Shown one piece after another: positions 36,316-45,004 of a DNA stretch of 64,000 nucleotides. Position numbers and translations under genes: made by a program. Positions within the stretch are counted from its first letter, which is position 1. Every line of letters begins with the position of its first letter. The notes under the pieces are model-generated. The model searched no databases. It was not told the origin of the DNA and saw only the letters and a list, made by a program, of their open reading frames with translations. Origin of the DNA: Billgrantia antri (GTDB taxonomy: Bacteria; Pseudomonadota; Gammaproteobacteria; Pseudomonadales; Halomonadaceae); NCBI RefSeq assembly GCF_019430905.1, contig NZ_JAHYCA010000001.1:791095-855094 (forward strand), read 5' to 3'.

Positions 36316-36324
36316 TTATCCACT
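36316..36324 (+). promoter_or_regulatory. DnaA-box-like site upstream of nrdA
   Basis: TTATCCACT matches the strong DnaA box TTATCCACA at 8 of 9 positions and touches the -35 of the nrdA promoter. DnaA boxes at nrdAB are known in E. coli. Confidence 0.5.
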
Positions 36325-36352
36325 TGAAGGCGACGTAAAAGCACACTATCTT
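36324..36352 (+). promoter_or_regulatory. probable promoter of nrdAB
   Basis: TTGAAG (36324-36329) and TATCTT (36347-36352) are separated by 17 bases. The -10 lies inside the first NrdR-box-like site, as expected for repression. Confidence 0.55.
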
Positions 36353-36356
36353 GTGC
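36341..36356. promoter_or_regulatory. NrdR box 1
   Basis: GCACACTATCTTGTGC agrees with the NrdR consensus acaCwAtATaTwGtgt at about 12-13 of 16 positions. NrdR is the ATP/dATP-sensing repressor of ribonucleotide reductase genes. Confidence 0.65.
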
Positions 36357-36371
36357 CTTCATAAGAGAACG

Positions 36372-36387
36372 ACACAAGATGATGTGC
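36372..36387. promoter_or_regulatory. NrdR box 2
   Basis: ACACAAGATGATGTGC agrees with the consensus at about 12 of 16 positions. It begins exactly 31 bases after box 1, three helical turns, the usual spacing of paired NrdR boxes. Confidence 0.65.
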
Positions 36388-36467
36388 ATTTACCAAGCCT
36401 CGCTTCGGCTGTCAATGCCTTCGTCGTCATACACCTCCTCTCCCCACGCAGAAGGGATTATCGGTTC

Positions 36468-39368
36468 ATGGAACTCCAGACCCCCGACCCGACCGACCTG
36501 TCGCTCACGGCCCCGCAAGCCCTGCGCGTGATCAAGCGCAACGGCGACGTGGTGTCCTTCGATGCCGGCAAGATCGCCGTCGCCATGCGCAAGGCCTTCA
36601 TTGCCGTGGAGGGCGACAACGTCAGCGCCTCTTCGCGGGTACGCGACTTCGTCGAGCAGGCGAGCCAGAGCATTGCCGCGGCCTTCCTGCGCCGCATGCC
36701 CGATGGCGGCACCCTGCACATCGAGGACATCCAGGACCAGGTGGAGCTGGCGCTGATGCGTGCCGGCGAGCAGAAGGTGGCCCGCGCCTACGTGCTCTAT
36801 CGCGAGGAGCACGCCCGCGCCCGGGCCGCAGCCGGTGCCGATATCGAGAAGCCGCACCCCTCGCTGAACGTGACCTTGGCCGACGGCAGCCGTCGTCCGC
36901 TGGACCTCGGTCGCATCGAGACGCTGGTATTCGATGCCTGCGCGGAGCTCGACAACGTCGACCCCAACCGCATCGTCGAGGAATCATTGAAGAATCTCTA
37001 TGACGGCGTCTCGGTGGATGGCGTGTCCCAGGCACTGATGATGACCGCGCGCACGCTGGTGGAGAAGGAGCCCAATTACACCTACGTCACCGCACGCCTG
37101 CTGCAGGACAGCCTGCGTCGCGAGGCGCTGTCCTTCCTTGGCATCGCCGAGGAGGCCACCTTCGGCGACATGGCCGAACTCTACAAGCCGGCGTTCCAGG
37201 CCTACGTGGCCCGCGGTATCGAGTTCGAGCAGCTCGACCCGAAGCTTGCCGAGTTCGACCTCGAACGCCTCGGCGAGGCGCTTGACCATACCCGCGACAA
37301 CGCCTTTACCTACCTCGGCCTGCAGACGCTCTACGACCGCTACTTCATCCATCGCGACGACGTGCGTTACGAGCTGCCCCAGGTAATGTTCATGCGCGTG
37401 GCCATGGGGCTGGCACTGAACGAGGATGATCGCGAGGCGCGCGCCATCGAATTCTACGAGCTGCTCTCCAGCTTCGACTACATGGCCTCCACGCCGACCC
37501 TGTTCAACTCGGGCACCGTGCGCAGCCAGCTCTCCAGCTGTTACCTCACCACCGTGCCCGACGAGCTGGACGGCATCTACAGCGCCATTCGCGACAACGC
37601 CCTGCTCTCCAAGTGGGCAGGCGGCCTGGGCAATGACTGGACGCCGGTGCGTGCGCTGGGCTCCTACATCAAGGGGACCAACGGCAAGAGCCAGGGCGTG
37701 GTGCCGTTCCTCAAGGTAGTCAACGACACCGCGGTGGCGGTGAACCAGGGCGGCAAGCGCAAGGGCGCGGTGTGTGCCTACCTCGAGACCTGGCACCTCG
37801 ATGTCGAAGAGTTCCTCGAGCTGCGCAAGAACACCGGCGACGACCGCCGCCGTACCCACGACATGAACACCGCCAATTGGGTGCCCGACCTGTTCATGAA
37901 GCGGGTCTTCGACGACAAGGAGTGGACGCTGTTCTCGCCCGCCACCTGTCCCGACCTGCATGACCTCTACGGCGCCGCCTTCGAGCAGCGCTACGAGGAG
38001 TACGAGGCGATGACCCGCTCGGGCCAGCTCAAGCTGTTCAAGCGCGTACGCGCCAAGGACCTGTGGCGCAAGATGCTCTCGATGCTGTTCGAGACCGGCC
38101 ACCCGTGGATCACCTTCAAGGATCCGTGCAACCTGCGTAGCCCGCAGCAGCACGCCGGCGTGGTGCACTCCTCCAACCTGTGCACCGAGATTACCCTCAA
38201 CACCAGCATCGACGAGATCGCGGTGTGCAACCTCGGCTCGGTCAACCTGGCCCAGCACGTGGTCGACGGCCAGCTCGACGACGCCAAGCTGAGGAAGACC
38301 GTGCGCACCGCGGTACGCATGCTCGACAATGTCATCGACATCAACTATTACGCGGTACCCCAGGCCAAGAACTCCAATTTCAAGCATCGCCCGGTGGGAC
38401 TCGGCATCATGGGCTTCCAGGATGCCCTCTACGCCCAGGACATCGCCTACGCCTCCGAGGAGGCGGTCACGTTCGCCGACCGCTCCATGGAGCTGGTCAG
38501 CTATCACGCCATCGAGGCCTCCAGCGATCTCGCTGCCGAACGCGGCCGCTACCAGAGCTTCGAGGGCTCGCTGTGGAGCCAAGGCGTACTGCCGATCGAT
38601 TCAATCGAGAAGCTGAAGCAGGAACGTGGCGACAAGTACATCGAAGTCGATACCTCGACCACCCAGGACTGGGGCCGCATTCGCCAGAAGATCGCCGAGC
38701 AGGGCATGCGCAACTCCAACGTGATGGCGATCGCTCCCACCGCGACGATCTCCAATATCTGCGGCGTGTCGCAGTCGATCGAGCCCACGTATCAGAACCT
38801 CTACGTGAAGTCGAACCTCTCCGGCGAGTTCACCGTGGTCAACGCCTACCTGGTCCACGACCTCAAGGCTCGCGGCCTGTGGGACGAGGTGATGATCAAC
38901 GATCTCAAATACTACGACGGCTCGGCCCAGCCCATCGAACGCATTCCCGACGACCTCAAGGCCAAGTACGCCACCGCCTTCGAGGTGGAGCCGAAATGGC
39001 TGGTGGAGGCCGCCGCGCGGCGCCAGAAGTGGATCGACCAGGCGCAGTCGCTGAACCTCTACATCAAGGGCGTATCGGGCAAGAAGCTCGACGTGACCTA
39101 CCGCATGGCATGGTTCCGCGGGCTCAAGACCACCTATTACCTGCGCGCCCTGGGCGCTACCTCGGTGGAGAAGTCCACTGTCGACCGCGGCACGCTCAAT
39201 GCGGTGAGCAACCAGGCACCTTCGGCCGCTCCGGCACCGGCTCCCTCCGCGGCACCCGCCCGCGAGCCGCGCGGCGTGGAGGACTTCCTGACTGGCAAGG
39301 CGGGCAGTGGATCCCGCGCACCGAGCGCTGCGGAGATAGACGATCTGGGTTGCGAGGCCTGCCAGTAG
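36468..39368 (+). CDS. nrdA: class Ia ribonucleotide reductase, large subunit NrdA
   Basis: A 966-residue alpha subunit that reduces ribonucleoside diphosphates. An N-terminal ATP-cone (RVIKRNGDVVSFDAGKIAVAMRKAF) is followed by a second cone-like region (about 125-220), so the allosteric part is longer than in E. coli NrdA (761) and resembles Pseudomonas. Catalytic landmarks: STPTLFNSGT, SSCYLT, the NLCTEI motif (Asn, Cys, Glu), and PTATISNICG. An Ala/Pro-rich linker leads to the redox tail CEAC near the C-terminus. The ATG at 36468 was chosen by the MELQTPDPTDL start. It is preceded by NrdR boxes and followed by nrdB. Confidence 0.96.
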   Translation: MELQTPDPTDLSLTAPQALRVIKRNGDVVSFDAGKIAVAMRKAFIAVEGDNVSASSRVRDFVEQASQSIAAAFLRRMPDGGTLHIEDIQDQVELALMRAGEQKVARAYVLYREEHARARAAAGADIEKPHPSLNVTLADGSRRPLDLGRIETLVFDACAELDNVDPNRIVEESLKNLYDGVSVDGVSQALMMTARTLVEKEPNYTYVTARLLQDSLRREALSFLGIAEEATFGDMAELYKPAFQAYVARGIEFEQLDPKLAEFDLERLGEALDHTRDNAFTYLGLQTLYDRYFIHRDDVRYELPQVMFMRVAMGLALNEDDREARAIEFYELLSSFDYMASTPTLFNSGTVRSQLSSCYLTTVPDELDGIYSAIRDNALLSKWAGGLGNDWTPVRALGSYIKGTNGKSQGVVPFLKVVNDTAVAVNQGGKRKGAVCAYLETWHLDVEEFLELRKNTGDDRRRTHDMNTANWVPDLFMKRVFDDKEWTLFSPATCPDLHDLYGAAFEQRYEEYEAMTRSGQLKLFKRVRAKDLWRKMLSMLFETGHPWITFKDPCNLRSPQQHAGVVHSSNLCTEITLNTSIDEIAVCNLGSVNLAQHVVDGQLDDAKLRKTVRTAVRMLDNVIDINYYAVPQAKNSNFKHRPVGLGIMGFQDALYAQDIAYASEEAVTFADRSMELVSYHAIEASSDLAAERGRYQSFEGSLWSQGVLPIDSIEKLKQERGDKYIEVDTSTTQDWGRIRQKIAEQGMRNSNVMAIAPTATISNICGVSQSIEPTYQNLYVKSNLSGEFTVVNAYLVHDLKARGLWDEVMINDLKYYDGSAQPIERIPDDLKAKYATAFEVEPKWLVEAAARRQKWIDQAQSLNLYIKGVSGKKLDVTYRMAWFRGLKTTYYLRALGATSVEKSTVDRGTLNAVSNQAPSAAPAPAPSAAPAREPRGVEDFLTGKAGSGSRAPSAAEIDDLGCEACQ

Positions 39369-39446
39369 GTGAATGACTGACTTCGCACGCAACGAATTTT
39401 TCTGATCCGAACGATAGCTCGGATCAAGCCAAATAAAGGTGAAGCC

Positions 39447-40697
39447 ATGCTGAACTGGGACGAATTCCACGAGGACGAAGCCACCGTCGCCGAGCAGCCG
39501 GCCAAGGCCACGCCGGCGCCTGCCGCCAAGCCGCAGCCCGCCGCGGCTGCCACTGGCGGTGAAGTCAAGGAGAGCAGCGGCAGCTACAAGGTGGCCGAAA
39601 GCGACCGCCTGGCGCGGGCGCGCAAGTCGCTCGAAGAGCTCGACGTGGCCGCTGGCCTCGAGGAGCTGGAGATGGGCGCTGCGCGTATCGAGGTCAGCGA
39701 CAAGCAGATGATCAACGCCCGCGCCGACCTCAACCAGCTGGTGCCCTTCAAGTACGAGTGGGCATGGCAGAAGTACCTGGACGGCAGCGCCAACCACTGG
39801 ATGCCCCAGGAAGTGAACATGAACGCCGACATCGCCCTGTGGAAGAGCCAGGACGGCCTCACCGAGGACGAACGGCGCATCGTGATGCGCAGCCTGGGCT
39901 ACTTCTCCACCGCCGACTCGCTGGTGGCCAACAACCTGGTGCTGGCGCTGTATCGCCTGATCACCAACCCCGAGTGCCGCCAGTACCTGCTGCGCCAGGC
40001 CTTCGAGGAAGCGATCCACACCCACGCCTATCAGTACTGCGTGGAGTCGCTGGGCATGGACGAGGGCGAGGTCTTCAACATGTACCGCGAGGTGCCCTCG
40101 GTGGCCGCCAAGTCGGCCTGGAGCCTCAAGCACACCCAGTCGCTGGCGCGCCCCGACTTCAACACCGGCACGCCCGAAACCGACCAGGAGCTGTTGCGCA
40201 ACCTGATCGCCTTCTACTGCGTGACCGAAGGCATCTTCTTCTATTGCGGCTTCAGCCAGATCCTCTCGATGGGCCGGCGCAACAAGATGACCGGCGTCGC
40301 CGAGCAGTTCCAGTACATCCTGCGCGACGAGTCGATGCACCTGAACTTCGGCGTCGACATGATCAACCAGATCAAGATCGAGAATCCGCACCTGTGGACG
40401 CCCGAGTTCCAGGACGAGGTCACCCAGATGATCCTCGAGGGCACCGAACTCGAGATCGCCTATGCCCGCGACTCCATGCCCCGCGGCGTGCTGGGCATGA
40501 ACGCCGCCATCATGGAGGAGTACCTGCACTTCATCTGCAACCGCCGCCTGGCCCAGATCGGGCTCAAGGAGCAGTTCCCCGGCGCGCAGAACCCGTTCCC
40601 GTGGATGAGCGAAATCATCGACCTGCGCAAGGAGAAGAACTTCTTCGAGACCCGCGTCACCGAGTACCAGGTCGGCGGCGCGCTGAGCTGGGACTGA
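39447..40697 (+). CDS. nrdB: class Ia ribonucleotide reductase, small subunit NrdB
   Basis: A 416-residue beta subunit holding the diiron-tyrosyl radical cofactor. Metal-ligand segments: NADIALWKS (Asp), [12 protein letters not shown] (Glu and His), [10 protein letters not shown] (Glu), and DESMHLNFG (Glu and His). A low-complexity Ala/Pro-rich N-terminal extension of about 40 residues (around 15-55) precedes the helical core, as in some Pseudomonas NrdB proteins. It lies 78 bases after nrdA and shares its promoter. Confidence 0.96.
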   Translation: MLNWDEFHEDEATVAEQPAKATPAPAAKPQPAAAATGGEVKESSGSYKVAESDRLARARKSLEELDVAAGLEELEMGAARIEVSDKQMINARADLNQLVPFKYEWAWQKYLDGSANHWMPQEVNMNADIALWKSQDGLTEDERRIVMRSLGYFSTADSLVANNLVLALYRLITNPECRQYLLRQAFEEAIHTHAYQYCVESLGMDEGEVFNMYREVPSVAAKSAWSLKHTQSLARPDFNTGTPETDQELLRNLIAFYCVTEGIFFYCGFSQILSMGRRNKMTGVAEQFQYILRDESMHLNFGVDMINQIKIENPHLWTPEFQDEVTQMILEGTELEIAYARDSMPRGVLGMNAAIMEEYLHFICNRRLAQIGLKEQFPGAQNPFPWMSEIIDLRKEKNFFETRVTEYQVGGALSWD

Positions 40698-40709
40698 GTC
40701 ACCCCCACG

Positions 40710-40733
40710 TGCCCCACTCGCTCGGGTGGGGCA
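40710..40733 (+). terminator. stem-loop after nrdB
   Basis: TGCCCCAC (40710-40717) and GTGGGGCA (40726-40733) form an 8-bp stem 12 bases past the nrdB stop. The T-run is absent, so it may act with rho or only as a 3' stabiliser. Confidence 0.5.
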
Positions 40734-40857
40734 ATCGCCAACCGACACAGGAGCCAACGCCTTAAGTAGTTTCCCATCGCCAGCCACTGGCCATGCCGCC
40801 GTTTTCGCTACACGCCCTGGCTGGAGCCTTGAACACTGATGCAGTGAGGTAAACGAC

Positions 40858-41187
40858 ATGGGCAGTTACTACGCAAGTATCACTACCCAATCCGATGGGG
40901 CACTCGCTCCTCGTGACTCCCAGGCCTGGCAGCATGCCCTGGCACTAGCGCTGGCCGCGCACGACAGCGAGGACGCCCTGGCCCGCTATCCTCATGTGGC
41001 CTTCGCCTTCCCCTCTACCGCCCCCAACCCCTATACACGCGAATATCCGCTGCTCGACTATCGTGAGCTCAAGGAGTGGGCAAGCTCGCGGGGCTGGCGA
41101 GTCCGCCCCGCTCCCGAGCGCGCTCCGGCGGGTGAAAAATACAGCCCTCCGGTACGCTTTACGCGGTTGCCTTCGCGCTATCACTGA
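40858..41187 (+). CDS. hypothetical protein
   Basis: A 109-residue open frame filling the gap between nrdB and a Nudix gene. A GTGAGG lies about 8 bases before the ATG. The sequence is hydrophilic, without signal peptide or membrane segment; it includes an alanine-rich stretch (ALALALAAHDSEDALARYP) and a Pro/Tyr-rich middle (STAPNPYTREYPLLDYRELKEW). I do not recognise the family. The codon pattern looks like that of neighbouring genes, which favours a real gene. Confidence 0.5.
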   Translation: MGSYYASITTQSDGALAPRDSQAWQHALALALAAHDSEDALARYPHVAFAFPSTAPNPYTREYPLLDYRELKEWASSRGWRVRPAPERAPAGEKYSPPVRFTRLPSRYH

Positions 41188-41249
41188 GGTGCTGCCACAC
41201 GCCCCGACGAATATCGGGCCGAGCCATCCACACAACAGGAACCGCGCCC

Positions 41250-41681
41250 ATGAGCCAAGCTCCTCAGGCCACCGTGCGTATCGCCGCCGCCCTGATTCTC
41301 GATGACGAAGGCCGCCTGCTGCTGGTGCGCAAGCGTGGCACCGAACGCTTCATGCAAGCCGGCGGCAAGCTCGAACCCGGCGAACCCGCCGCGGCGGCGC
41401 TACGCCGGGAACTGCACGAGGAACTCGGCCACCCCCCGACTGCGCTGCAGCCACTCGGCGAGTACACTGCCCCCGCCGCCAACGAGCCAGGCTGCCAGGT
41501 TCATGCCTGGCTGTTCCTGGCCACGATGCCGCCGCAGGTCGCACCGGCAGCCGAGATCGCCGAACTGCGTTGGGTGACGCCCCGGGAGGCACAGCAGCTG
41601 CCTCTGGCGGCTCTCACGCGCGACCACGTCCTGCCGCTGGCCATTCGCTTGAGCCAGACGGTCCCCATGCCGTCGTCGTGA
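41250..41681 (+). CDS. Nudix hydrolase
   Basis: A 143-residue pyrophosphohydrolase. The Nudix box is complete: GGKLEPGEPAAAALRRELHEELG supplies Gly, the metal-binding REL-x-EE, and final Gly (about residues 36-58). The strand order around it (VRIAAALILDDEGRLLLVRKRG, then HAWLFLATMP and EIAELRWVT) fits small MutT/ADP-ribose-type Nudix enzymes. The natural substrate cannot be told. It is convergent with the antiporter gene, whose stop lies 15 bases away. Confidence 0.88.
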   Translation: MSQAPQATVRIAAALILDDEGRLLLVRKRGTERFMQAGGKLEPGEPAAAALRRELHEELGHPPTALQPLGEYTAPAANEPGCQVHAWLFLATMPPQVAPAAEIAELRWVTPREAQQLPLAALTRDHVLPLAIRLSQTVPMPSS

Positions 41682-41696
41682 TGGAAAAGTGCTCTG

Positions 41697-42950
41697 TCAG
41701 TGCCGATCCTCGGTCGCGTCCCCGCGTCGCCTGCTGCACCAGCGGCCATAGCGCCGAGCGAACGGTGTCGCGGTGATGCCGTGGGCCACCATCGAGACCG
41801 CGACGATCAGGGAGCCTATCGTCCAGGCCAGATCGTAGCCAGTGCGACTCGTAACCAGGGTGGCGTAATAGAGCGCCGAGATACCGATCGGGCCGAACCA
41901 ACCCATGATCAAGCTGATCGGCCAGTCCCTCAGCGCCGGTAGCCAGGGCCGCAACAGGAGGAGGATGGGCAGACGGCGGAGCAGCAACACGAGCAGGGCC
42001 AACAGCCCACCCTGCAGCCCCAGTGCCTGCCACTCTCCCCAGGGCGCAATCAGCCCGAACAGGATGAAGGCCGGCAGCGTCAGCAGGATATTGACCGCCT
42101 CTTGGACATTGTCTTCCTCACTACGCTCCTGCCCGCCTACTTCCTGATCGAAGGCCAGCCCGGCGGCGAAGACGCCGAGAATACTATTGGTGCCCAGCAG
42201 CGCGCCTACACCCAGCACGAAGATCGTCAACGCCACGGTAATCGAAAGAAAGGAGGGCTGATCGAGATAGCCACGCTCTTCCGACCAGCGCAATGCGCGC
42301 CCTGTCGCCCAACCCAGCGCGATGCCGACCAGCACGCCCCCGCCCACTTCCCATAGCCAGACTCGGCCGAACCAATCGAGCCAGGCATCGCCTGTGGGTG
42401 CGGTTAATAGCAGGATCGGCAACAATACCAGTGGATAGGCCAGCCCATCGTTGGCGCCGGACTCACTGGACAATAAATGACGAAAGGAACCCGGCAGATT
42501 CTCCTTGGCTACCCCGCCGGTGACGATGGAAGACGCCAACACCGGATCGGTGGGGCATATGGCGGCTCCGACCAGCAGTGCTGTCAGCAGCGGCAATCCC
42601 AGCGCCCCATAGGTGAGCAAGGCACTGATGAGACACATAGCGGGCATGCCGATGGCCAGCAGGATCGATAGCGAGCGCCAGTGAGAGAAAGGGTAATCGG
42701 GAGGAAGCCTCAAGGCGATACCCATCAGGCTGATGCCTAGCGTGATGCGTGCTGTCTCTTCCATCAACTTCTTGCTATCGCCCCAGGTCCGGGGGTCGAG
42801 CAAATCCATCGCTTCCGGTCCCAGCGCGACACCAAGCAGGAAGGCAAGCAAAGGAACCGATAGCCAGGAGCGATCCAGCGGGCTCGACAACAGGCCCACG
42901 ACAAGCACCAGGCCACCCACGACCGCGAGCGCTATGTTCAAATGCTCCAT
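41697..42950 (-). CDS. cation:proton antiporter (CPA1, NhaP type)
   Basis: A 417-residue inner-membrane protein with about twelve helices. Family marks: GVALGPEAMDLLDP, AICPTDPVLASSIVTGG, and the ion-site motif SSESGANDGLAYP with the ND pair. The C-terminus is short and basic with little cytoplasmic tail. Na+/H+ (or K+/H+) exchange by NhaP proteins keeps pH and sodium balance, apt for a halophile. GGAG precedes the ATG at 42950, and the in-frame start at 42995 is less likely. Confidence 0.87.
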   Translation of the reverse strand: MEHLNIALAVVGGLVLVVGLLSSPLDRSWLSVPLLAFLLGVALGPEAMDLLDPRTWGDSKKLMEETARITLGISLMGIALRLPPDYPFSHWRSLSILLAIGMPAMCLISALLTYGALGLPLLTALLVGAAICPTDPVLASSIVTGGVAKENLPGSFRHLLSSESGANDGLAYPLVLLPILLLTAPTGDAWLDWFGRVWLWEVGGGVLVGIALGWATGRALRWSEERGYLDQPSFLSITVALTIFVLGVGALLGTNSILGVFAAGLAFDQEVGGQERSEEDNVQEAVNILLTLPAFILFGLIAPWGEWQALGLQGGLLALLVLLLRRLPILLLLRPWLPALRDWPISLIMGWFGPIGISALYYATLVTSRTGYDLAWTIGSLIVAVSMVAHGITATPFARRYGRWCSRRRGDATEDRH

Positions 42951-43094
42951 GCCGACTCCTTTCGCTCCGTGCCAGGCTTCCTCTAAACTAGGCAACTGAG
43001 CATCAGGCGTAAACCGTCGACAGTACCAAGCAGGGATTGCGTGGTACGCATCCCTGCCCTAAAGTAGTTTCATTTTCAACTAAAGGCAGACGGC

Positions 43095-43220
43095 ATGAAC
43101 AACGGTAAGTCCCCAAGGAGCGTCATCAAGCGGATCTACGTCCCGACCCACGTGCGCGAACTCCCCAACGGCGAACGGGTAACCGTGCCCGGCCATTACC
43201 GCAAGCCCTCGTCACCCTGA
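43095..43220 (+). CDS. 41-residue conserved-looking small protein
   Basis: A short frame in the gap between the divergent antiporter and the minor-pilin cluster. AAGG lies 9 bases upstream of the ATG. The product is basic and begins MNNGKSPRSV; its core YVPTHVRELPNGERV followed by VPGHYRK resembles a small motif (V/Y-x-x-H-x-R-x-L-P-x-G...G-H-x-R) that I have seen in short bacterial proteins and at the ends of longer ones. Function unknown. It is too short for automatic calling, and codon use is regular. Confidence 0.5.
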   Translation: MNNGKSPRSVIKRIYVPTHVRELPNGERVTVPGHYRKPSSP

Positions 43221-43281
43221 GTTAGCAGGCCTCCCCGGGCGGATGCCCCCATCAACGCCACGTGGCGACAATCGCCCGGGC

Positions 43282-44127
43282 TCAGTACCAAGCAACGATT
43301 TTCGGATCGGCGGGCAGAAACGTATCCAGATTGGTCACATTGTCGAGACTGGTGAAGTCGATGCCGCCATTACTGCGAATATAAGTGCCCGCGACGATGG
43401 AACCATAAAGGTTGGAGTTACCGTTCTGGCGAACATAGCCAGCAGCCCAGAAGACACCGTGGTTGTCAGTATTGCCATTGAAGGTAATGTCCTGGCCGGC
43501 AATCACGAATAGGCCTATTTCGCTTGCTGCATCACCGCTCGACGTGGCACCGTTCATGGTCACGTTGCCGGTCGCGACCAAGGTGACCTTGCGACTACCG
43601 ATGGAGCCGCCCTGCACGGTGAGGTCACCACTACAGTATACGGTGCTCCCTTCGGCCAGCGCTCCGATCGATACATTGCAGCTATTGATGACACCGGAGC
43701 GCTGCTGATACTGGTTGAATATCGCCGGATCATAGCTCTTGTAGCAATGCCGCTCCGGCTCCGTGTCGCAGGCGCTGATGTCTTCACCCTCGGGTCTGGC
43801 TCCGGGCAGCGGAACCTCGACCATCATGTCGGTGCCATCGGTCACCGTTGCCTCCGAACCGGATCGCAGCCTGATATCGACATACCCATTCGAATGCACG
43901 TTACCGATGACGGTAGACTGGCCAGTCACTTCGATGTAATCGGCGCTGAGCAGACCATTGGTGAAGGCGGGATTGGGGCCGGGCGTAAACTCGACGCGGG
44001 CAGCAACCGGCTGACTCACAGCCGCCAGGTCGCCTCCGCCGACCACGGCGCCCATGCCGACGATGTAGTAGTCACTGCCATCCCTGAGCATAGTAGTAAT
44101 GACAGACGATGTTGCCGCTACAGGCAT
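43282..44127 (-). CDS. PilX-like minor pilin, C-terminal fragment (frameshifted)
   Basis: A frame of 281 residues that continues the PilX-type protein begun at 44413, one base out of phase. Homologous-looking sequence starts around the segment LRDGSDYYIVGMGAVV and runs on through NGLLSADYIEVTG, HSNGYVDI and a repetitive beta-rich part (GDLTVQGGSIGSRKVTLVATGNV, NGNTDNHGVFWAAGY) to the end. Such domains form the C-terminal half of large PilX proteins. The first residues (MPVAATSSV) overlap the other frame and are probably not translated as such. No start signal of its own is apparent. Confidence 0.6.
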   Translation of the reverse strand: MPVAATSSVITTMLRDGSDYYIVGMGAVVGGGDLAAVSQPVAARVEFTPGPNPAFTNGLLSADYIEVTGQSTVIGNVHSNGYVDIRLRSGSEATVTDGTDMMVEVPLPGARPEGEDISACDTEPERHCYKSYDPAIFNQYQQRSGVINSCNVSIGALAEGSTVYCSGDLTVQGGSIGSRKVTLVATGNVTMNGATSSGDAASEIGLFVIAGQDITFNGNTDNHGVFWAAGYVRQNGNSNLYGSIVAGTYIRSNGGIDFTSLDNVTNLDTFLPADPKIVAWY

Positions 44128-44413
44128 TCGCCGAGACGTCGCTCAGCGACGTGAACTGCGACCAGCTGTAGGCCTCCACCTCGGAGAGAGTGCGCGTGGC
44201 ATCGAAGTCGCTGACGCTCACTCCGCTGCCGTTTGCCCCCCAGCCGGCAGAAATGGCCTGCTCTGCCCCCATCTGGGCTTCGGTCGCCGCCTTGTAGTTG
44301 CCCGCCAGGCGCTCGTCGATCAATGAGGACTGGATGCCCGATAGGCCCAGCATCAGGGAGCCCGCCAGCATCGAGAGCACGACAACCAGTGCAGCACCGC
44401 GTTGTGTCTGCAT
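44072..44413 (-). CDS. pilX: PilX-like minor pilin, N-terminal fragment (frameshifted)
   Basis: A frame of 113 residues with the PilX N-terminal domain: QRGAALVVVLSMLAGSLMLGLSGIQSSLIDERLAGNYKAATEAQMGAEQA. It has the G-A-A-L prepilin-like helix without the usual Glu5, as in PilX/GspK-type pilins. The frame stops soon after VCHYYYAQ, where the next frame continues the protein. Removing one base within about 44080-44100 would join the two into a protein of about 380 residues. The ATG at 44413 follows GGAG. Confidence 0.6.
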   Translation of the reverse strand: MQTQRGAALVVVLSMLAGSLMLGLSGIQSSLIDERLAGNYKAATEAQMGAEQAISAGWGANGSGVSVSDFDATRTLSEVEAYSWSQFTSLSDVSANACSGNIVCHYYYAQGWQ

Positions 44414-44427
44414 CACTCCATCCTCAT

Positions 44428-44994
44428 TTAGTTAATCGCCTCATTGCGGTTAACTGCGTAGAAGACAAACTCATCGGAGCCAGTACCTTCCAGGCTGGAA
44501 ACCAGACGGAAGGTTAATTGCCAGACCCCCCCTCCTTCATCGGTGGGCATTGGGAAACCATTAGATGTAAAACCCTCTGCAAGAGGCTCTTCAATGGTAA
44601 CACCATTACAACCTACCCACAGATACAAAGAACTCCCGTCTCCACTGCTTTCCACCCAGTAGCGCTTAGTGACATCTTCCCCTTCATTGCATGATGGTGA
44701 GCTGACGTCTCCACTATTGGGGACAATAACTTCGAACTTATCACCGTTTACGTTGACTACATTTAAAGAAGAAGCCCTTCTCACGTCTCGAATCAGAGCC
44801 TCGGTGGCGAAGGTCAGTGCGGCCTGCTTGTTGCCCAGCAGTTCGGTCTGGCGAAAGGTCTGAAACCCCATCAGAAACAGCTGCCCCGCGCCCAGAACGA
44901 TGATCAAGCCGATCACCAGCGCCACCATCAGCTCAACCATGGTGAAGCCAGACTGGTGATGGGAAACGTGGCGAGGAAAGCCTGATGGGACCAT
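44428..44994 (-). CDS. pilW: type IV pilus minor pilin PilW
   Basis: A 188-residue prepilin. Leader ending in QSG, then FTMVELMVALVIGLIIVLGAGQLFLMGF: the PilD cleavage site G/F with Glu5. The C-terminal domain is beta-rich with two cysteines. Minor pilins PilW/PilX/PilV form the pilus tip complex. Base composition in its middle (about 44500-44800) is visibly more AT-rich than the surrounding genes. It sits between pilV and pilX in the canonical order. Confidence 0.88.
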   Translation of the reverse strand: MVPSGFPRHVSHHQSGFTMVELMVALVIGLIIVLGAGQLFLMGFQTFRQTELLGNKQAALTFATEALIRDVRRASSLNVVNVNGDKFEVIVPNSGDVSSPSCNEGEDVTKRYWVESSGDGSSLYLWVGCNGVTIEEPLAEGFTSNGFPMPTDEGGGVWQLTFRLVSSLEGTGSDEFVFYAVNRNEAIN

Positions 44995-45004
44995 GATGCG
45001 CCTC

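Noticed and set aside
38601-40859. Long minus-strand open frame opposite nrdA/nrdB
   Set aside because: It is a shadow caused by high GC at third codon positions; nrdA and nrdB are unmistakable.
43040-43060. The GCATCCCTGCCC stretch as a third copy of the 68-bp repeat
   Set aside because: Only a few bases match the AGGGATGG core; the rest of the repeat is absent.
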